NCBI RefSeq assembly: GCF_000964085.1
Contig: NZ_JZRB01000014.1
Coordinates: forward strand, 182,349-246,348
Direction: 5' to 3'
DNA length: 64,000 bases
Origin: Luteibacter yeojuensis
GTDB taxonomy: Bacteria; Pseudomonadota; Gammaproteobacteria; Xanthomonadales; Rhodanobacteraceae
In this document: piece after piece, positions 60,926 to 64,000 of the stretch
Layout: each line of letters opens with the position of its first letter
Position numbering within the stretch: the first letter of the stretch is position 1
The notes under the pieces: model-generated
Databases searched by the model: none
What the model was told of the DNA's origin: nothing
Seen by the model: only the letters and a program-made list of their open reading frames with translations
Position numbers and translations under genes: made by a program

Positions 60926-61956
60926 CGCCGTTTCACCAGCAGGAAGAGGAATGTCGGCACGCCGATGATCGCCATGACGGCGCCCACCGGCAGCTGGATG
61001 GGGTCGGCGACGATGCGCGAGATGGTATCGGCCACCACCACCAGCATGCCGCCGCACAGGGCGCTGGCGGGCATCAGCACGCGCTGGTCATTGCCAACGA
61101 CGCGGCGCAACGCGTGGGGGACGACGAGGCCGACGAAGCCGACGGTGCCCGCGGTGGTCACCGCCACTGCCGTGGCGAGCGATGCGATGGCGAAGATCGC
61201 CGACTTCACGGCGTTGGGCCGGACGCCGAGCGCGCTGGCGGACTCTTCGCCGCGCGCAAGCAGGTTCAGCTGGCGGCCGAGGGGCGCGGCCACCACAAGT
61301 GCCGCCAGCATGGAAAGCAGCGGTGGCCACGGGCTGGCGACGCCGCTCAGGTCGCCCATCATCCAGAACAACATGCCACGCAGGTTACGGTCGGGTGCAA
61401 GCACCAGCATCATGCTGACGATGGCGCCAAAGCCGGAGGCGAGCATGACGCCGATGAGGATCAGGTCGGTGGCATCGTCGCGGTGAGCGGCTCGGCGCCG
61501 GGCGATGAGGTCGCGGTGGGCCAGCACGAACACGGCGACGCAGGCGAAAAGGGCACCCACGGCGGCGCCGGCGGCAGTGGCCACCGCGCCGGCCCCGGCG
61601 AGCATGGCACCCAGCGCACCCACGGCCGCGCCACCCGATAGCCCGAGCGTGTAAGGGTCGGCGAGGGGGTTGCGGACCAGGATCTGCATCAGGCAGCCGG
61701 AGAGGGCGAGCAGGCCGCCCACGCCATACGCCGCCAGCGCCCGGGGAATCCGCAATGCATGCACGATGGCGCGCATCGGGGTGTCGGCGGTCGAAACCAG
61801 CCCTTGCCATGAGGCGACGAACGTGGAACCGTCACCCCCCAGGAGCACGGAGGCGAGCACCACGCCGGTGGAAAGGGCCAGCAGCCCGGCACATAGCCGG
61901 AGGGCAGCCCCGAAGGTGGCCATGCGCGGAACCCGCGTTGTACCTGCGTTTCGCAC
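60922..61956 (-). CDS. btuC: BtuC/FecCD-like ABC importer permease
   Basis: A protein of up to 344 residues with about ten helices of the FecCD family: IPRALAAYGVGGLLALSGCLMQILVRNPLADPYTLGLSGGAA is the diagnostic block, followed by LLFWMMGDLSG-like MLFWMMGDLSGV and TVGFVGLVVPHALRR. It forms the channel for cobalamin, heme or ferric siderophore. GTG 61956 has a GGGAG upstream; ATG 61923 is an alternative without one. First gene of the C-D-F operon, divergent from the MarR gene. The short leader leaves no room for a cobalamin riboswitch. Confidence 0.87.
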   Translation of the reverse strand: MRNAGTTRVPRMATFGAALRLCAGLLALSTGVVLASVLLGGDGSTFVASWQGLVSTADTPMRAIVHALRIPRALAAYGVGGLLALSGCLMQILVRNPLADPYTLGLSGGAAVGALGAMLAGAGAVATAAGAAVGALFACVAVFVLAHRDLIARRRAAHRDDATDLILIGVMLASGFGAIVSMMLVLAPDRNLRGMLFWMMGDLSGVASPWPPLLSMLAALVVAAPLGRQLNLLARGEESASALGVRPNAVKSAIFAIASLATAVAVTTAGTVGFVGLVVPHALRRVVGNDQRVLMPASALCGGMLVVVADTISRIVADPIQLPVGAVMAIIGVPTFLFLLVKRR

Positions 61957-62019
61957 CCGGCGACGCTCCCGGCAAACAGCTCGGCAGAATAAAGGAATTC
62001 GACCTGCGCTGGCGTTTGC

Positions 62020-62055
62020 TTGACGATATATATAATTAACATGCTATCGTTATTG
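62020..62055. promoter_or_regulatory. AT-rich divergent promoter/operator between btuC and marR
   Basis: A markedly AT-rich stretch in the 101-base gap. TTGACG (62020-62025) and TATAAT (62031-62036) are seen on the plus strand but are too close to pair with each other. TAAC, 8 bases, GTTA (62037-62052) is a partial dyad that a MarR dimer could bind. The MarR ATG follows closely with no Shine-Dalgarno sequence, so its mRNA may have a very short leader. Confidence 0.45.
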
Positions 62056-62057
62056 GC

Positions 62058-62513
62058 ATGACGCCCCTTGACCGGCTGCAGATGCAGCTCACCACCACCG
62101 CCATGGCTTCCAGCCGCCGCTTCCTGCGCATGCTCGACGTGCGCCTTGGCGACTTCGAAGTCACCTCCGCCACTCTCATCCCGATGCTGCTGGTGGGCCG
62201 GTCGGGCGGTGGCATCAACCAGGTGACGCTTGCCGGGCAGATCGGCGTGACCGGCCCCTCGCTCGTTCGCACGCTCGACAAGCTTGTCGAACTCGGCCTC
62301 GTCCGCCGCGAATGCGACCCGGCGGACCGGCGCGCGAAAACGCTATGGCTTACGCCCGCCGGTGAAGAACTCGCGCTACAACTCGAAGCCCGCATGGTGC
62401 AGATGCGCCGCGAGATCCTCGCCGAGGTCTCGGAAGACGATGTTCGCGCCGCGCTGCGCGTGCATCAGGCACTCAACGCCGCCATGGGCTTCGAGCTGCA
62501 CGACGATACCTAG
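62058..62513 (+). CDS. MarR family transcriptional regulator
   Basis: A 151-residue winged-helix dimer. The DNA-binding part is GGINQVTLAGQIGVTGPSLVRTLDKLVELGLVRRECDPADRRAKTLWLTPAGEEL, with the DPADRRAK wing typical of MarR. Helices at both ends form the dimer. The gene is divergent from the BtuCDF-like operon and may regulate it, itself, or a distant efflux system. The ligand is unknown. Stops at 62513; an 82-base gap with a CTGCCGCGGCAG palindrome (62563-62574) follows. Confidence 0.9.
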   Translation: MTPLDRLQMQLTTTAMASSRRFLRMLDVRLGDFEVTSATLIPMLLVGRSGGGINQVTLAGQIGVTGPSLVRTLDKLVELGLVRRECDPADRRAKTLWLTPAGEELALQLEARMVQMRREILAEVSEDDVRAALRVHQALNAAMGFELHDDT

Positions 62514-62595
62514 AACACCGCAAGATATTGTCGTATCGCTGCTTCGCATGAAGTGATAAAAACTGCCGCGGCAGCTATCACGAAGGGAGTCAGCG

Positions 62596-63306
62596 ATGCG
62601 CGGTGTCATGCAGGTGGCGAAGGTGTTGGCCTTCGTGTTTCTTCTCGTGGCGGGTGGCGCGGCCAGCGCCGATGATGCACCCGCGCACGTGACCGACCAG
62701 CAGCTGTCGGATGCGAAATGCGCGATTGGCATGGAGAAATTCCTGCCAGGCGACTACTTCTACTGCCTGGGCGCGCAGAATTACGGCACCGAGCACACCG
62801 CAGCCGCGCAGCGCTTCTTCAAGGAAGCCGCGGGCTGGGCAAGCAAGCCCGCCCAGTACGTGCTGGGCATCATGGCGCTCAACGGCGACCACCAGCCCAT
62901 GGACCGGCCGCTGGCCTACGCCTGGTTTACGCTGGCCGCGGAACGCGGCACCCCTCGTTTCACGGAACCGCGTGACGCACTGAAAGCGACGCTCACGGCC
63001 GATGAATCGAAGCGAGCCGATGCCTACCTCGCCGCCATGCGGGGCACGTATGCCGATGCGGTGGCCGCGCCGCGTGCCGAAACGCGCTATCGCGATGGCA
63101 TGGCGAAGCTGAAGGATGCGGCGGGCACCAGCTACTGCATGGCGGGCTCGCAGGATGTCCGCGACCTGGCGGAAGGCCACGCGCCGTCGTCCTGCCCACC
63201 CACCAACCAGGTGGTGCAATTCGTCGACAAGCAGGCTAACAACGTATTCGAGGACTGGACGGGCCACGTCACCGTGGGGCCGCTGCAGGTCGCACCCGCG
63301 AAATAA
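62596..63306 (+). CDS. Secreted Sel1-repeat-like protein of unknown function
   Basis: A 236-residue protein with a signal peptide (VLAFVFLLVAGGAASA). The middle holds two Sel1/TPR-like units (AAQRFFKEAAGWASKPAQYVLGIMALNGD and MDRPLAYAWFTLAAERGTPRF), the layout used in protein-protein contact. Four Cys residues (KCAIGM, YCLGAQ, YCMAGS, SCPPTN) may form disulfides in the periplasm. The family is not otherwise recognised. AAGGGAG lies before the ATG. Confidence 0.7.
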   Translation: MRGVMQVAKVLAFVFLLVAGGAASADDAPAHVTDQQLSDAKCAIGMEKFLPGDYFYCLGAQNYGTEHTAAAQRFFKEAAGWASKPAQYVLGIMALNGDHQPMDRPLAYAWFTLAAERGTPRFTEPRDALKATLTADESKRADAYLAAMRGTYADAVAAPRAETRYRDGMAKLKDAAGTSYCMAGSQDVRDLAEGHAPSSCPPTNQVVQFVDKQANNVFEDWTGHVTVGPLQVAPAK

Positions 63307-63394
63307 CCACCTGGCAGGCTGTCGAAATGACCCCCGCCCGTTCGACGTAGTGGGTAGAGGGCTATCCTCTGCTGACTCAACAAGGTGGAACACC

Positions 63395-63835
63395 ATGGGT
63401 ACCGTCAACCTGCACCGCGTCCTGCGCACCACGCCCGAGCGCCTGTTCAAGGCCTTCGTCGACCCCGATGCCCTGCCGAAGTGGCTGCCGCCGCACGGTT
63501 TTACCTGCAAGGTGCACCATCTCGACCCGCAGGTGGGCGGCACGTTCAAGATGTCGTTCACCAACTTCACCAGCGGTGACAGCCACGCGTTCGGTGGCAA
63601 GTACCTCGAGGTGGAACCTGGCGCGCGCCTTCGCTACATCGATGTGTTCGATGATCCGAACCTGCCGGGCGAGATGGTCACCACCATCGTCATCACCAAG
63701 CTCGCGCTCGGCGTCGACCTGAAGGTGACGCAGGAAGGCATCCCCGACGCGATCCCGGTGGAGATGTGTTACCTGGGTTGGCAGGAGTCGCTGCAGTTGC
63801 TGGCGTTGTTGGTAGAGCCGGAAATCACGGGCTAA
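63395..63835 (+). CDS. SRPBCC (AHSA1-like) domain protein
   Basis: A 146-residue START-fold protein. VNLHRVLRTTPERLFKAFVDPDALPKWLPPHGFTC is the family opening, followed by GGTFKMSFTNF, YLEVEPGARLRYIDVFDDP and a C-terminal helix CYLGWQESLQLLALLVEP. Members bind hydrophobic ligands or act as putative activators of Hsp90 ATPase; the role here is unknown. ATG 63395 fits the family start. The stop overlaps the end of a possible minus-strand gene. Confidence 0.85.
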   Translation: MGTVNLHRVLRTTPERLFKAFVDPDALPKWLPPHGFTCKVHHLDPQVGGTFKMSFTNFTSGDSHAFGGKYLEVEPGARLRYIDVFDDPNLPGEMVTTIVITKLALGVDLKVTQEGIPDAIPVEMCYLGWQESLQLLALLVEPEITG

Positions 63836-64000
63836 CTACGCGGCAAGCGGTGACATGGCGTGAGGATATTCGCAACCTCACGCCATGCTTGCATCGGCGT
63901 CTCGCGATGCGCATACTCCGCCCATCCCGCCCTTGGCAGTACGCCGTCCAAATCATCCAGGACTGGCCGAACCCTAGGGCTTTTTTTTGGTTCTTCGCGG
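63832..64000 (-). CDS. Possible C-terminal fragment of a gene running off the right edge
   Basis: On the minus strand a frame without stops enters at the right edge and ends at a TAG at 63834-63832. It encodes a 55-residue peptide containing VLDDLDGVLPRAGWAEYAH and ending CHRLPRS. I do not recognise it. Open frames of this length are common in such GC-rich DNA, an A8 run lies near its entry, and a perfect inverted repeat sits inside it, so it may not be coding. Confidence 0.3.
   Translation of the reverse strand, partial: REEPKKSPRVRPVLDDLDGVLPRAGWAEYAHRETPMQAWREVANILTPCHRLPRS
63854..63887. repeat. Perfect 12-bp inverted repeat near the right edge
   Basis: CATGGCGTGAGG, a 10-base loop, CCTCACGCCATG, 18 bases after the SRPBCC gene stop. 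No T-tract follows directly. The outer ATGGCG/CGCCAT bases match those of the hairpins at 1421 and 31582, hinting at one repeat family. It may instead be a transcription end for the SRPBCC gene. Confidence 0.55.

Noticed and set aside
61957..62057. Cobalamin riboswitch upstream of btuC
   Set aside because: The gap is about 100 bases, AT-rich at one end, and lacks the conserved B12-box sequence.
1..64000. tRNA, rRNA, CRISPR arrays, insertion sequences or attachment sites
   Set aside because: I looked for clover-leaf ends, regular direct repeats, transposase motifs and flanking duplications and found none that hold up by eye; a tool search would be needed to exclude them.

Overview
The window is high-GC chromosomal DNA from a Gram-negative bacterium. 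A cyo-type quinol oxidase operon with SURF1, a FecI/FecR/TonB-receptor island, a XylB-like dehydrogenase beside a GalP-like porter, a PhoP-network type kinase (YrbL) and dense same-strand gene packing fit a gammaproteobacterium of the Xanthomonadales/Rhodanobacteraceae kind (Luteibacter or Dyella-like). That placement is inference from gene content, not a database result. No rRNA, tRNA, insertion sequence or CRISPR array was found.

Layout. 1-95 (minus): start of a small antitoxin-like gene running off the left edge. 158-3202 (minus): an operon of YCII (DGPF) proteins, a VOC protein and an ECF42-type sigma factor, with an ECF42-like promoter in front and a 14-bp-arm hairpin over the sigma start. 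3297-4331 (minus): HWE/HisKA_2 sensor kinase. 4621-13030 (plus): very large bacterial alpha-2-macroglobulin and its usual partner, penicillin-binding protein 1C. 13123-18903: soluble double-PAS chemoreceptor, VOC protein, HTH-GAF protein (minus), XylB-like dehydrogenase, GalP-like sugar porter with a clear terminator, TMEM175-like channel.

19129-35696 (plus) is the most unusual part. It starts as a chaperone-usher fimbrial operon (major pilin, chaperone, usher). It then runs straight into a Trb-type (IncP-like) type IV secretion operon in canonical order trbB-C-D-E-F-G-H-I-J-L-N. It ends with a two-domain fimbrial tip adhesin. The T4SS therefore sits between the usher and its probable adhesin. 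No relaxase, coupling protein (TraG/VirD4), trbK or trbM is visible in the window. TrbL carries a disordered tail of about 550 residues, and two near-identical hairpins flank trbJ. I regard this nested locus as the best candidate for an undescribed system.

35749-45332: DUF2058 protein, NAD-dependent epimerase, Ogt-type DNA repair methyltransferase (minus), MHS-type transporter (minus), cyoABCD plus SURF1, DUF535/VirK-like protein. 45320-49399 (minus): FecI-like sigma, FecR-like anti-sigma and TonB-dependent siderophore receptor. 49633-56614: membrane chemoreceptor, ArnT-like glycosyltransferase, YrbL-like kinase (minus), LTA-synthase-like phosphotransferase, methyltransferase. Two intergenic regions here share a 12-mer inside CTGTAA repeats, suggesting a common OmpR/PhoP-type regulator of envelope genes. 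56619-61956 (minus): hybrid PAS-GAF histidine kinase downstream of a BtuCDF-like ABC importer, with a divergent MarR regulator at 62058. 62596-64000: Sel1-like secreted protein, SRPBCC protein and a possible truncated minus-strand gene at the edge.
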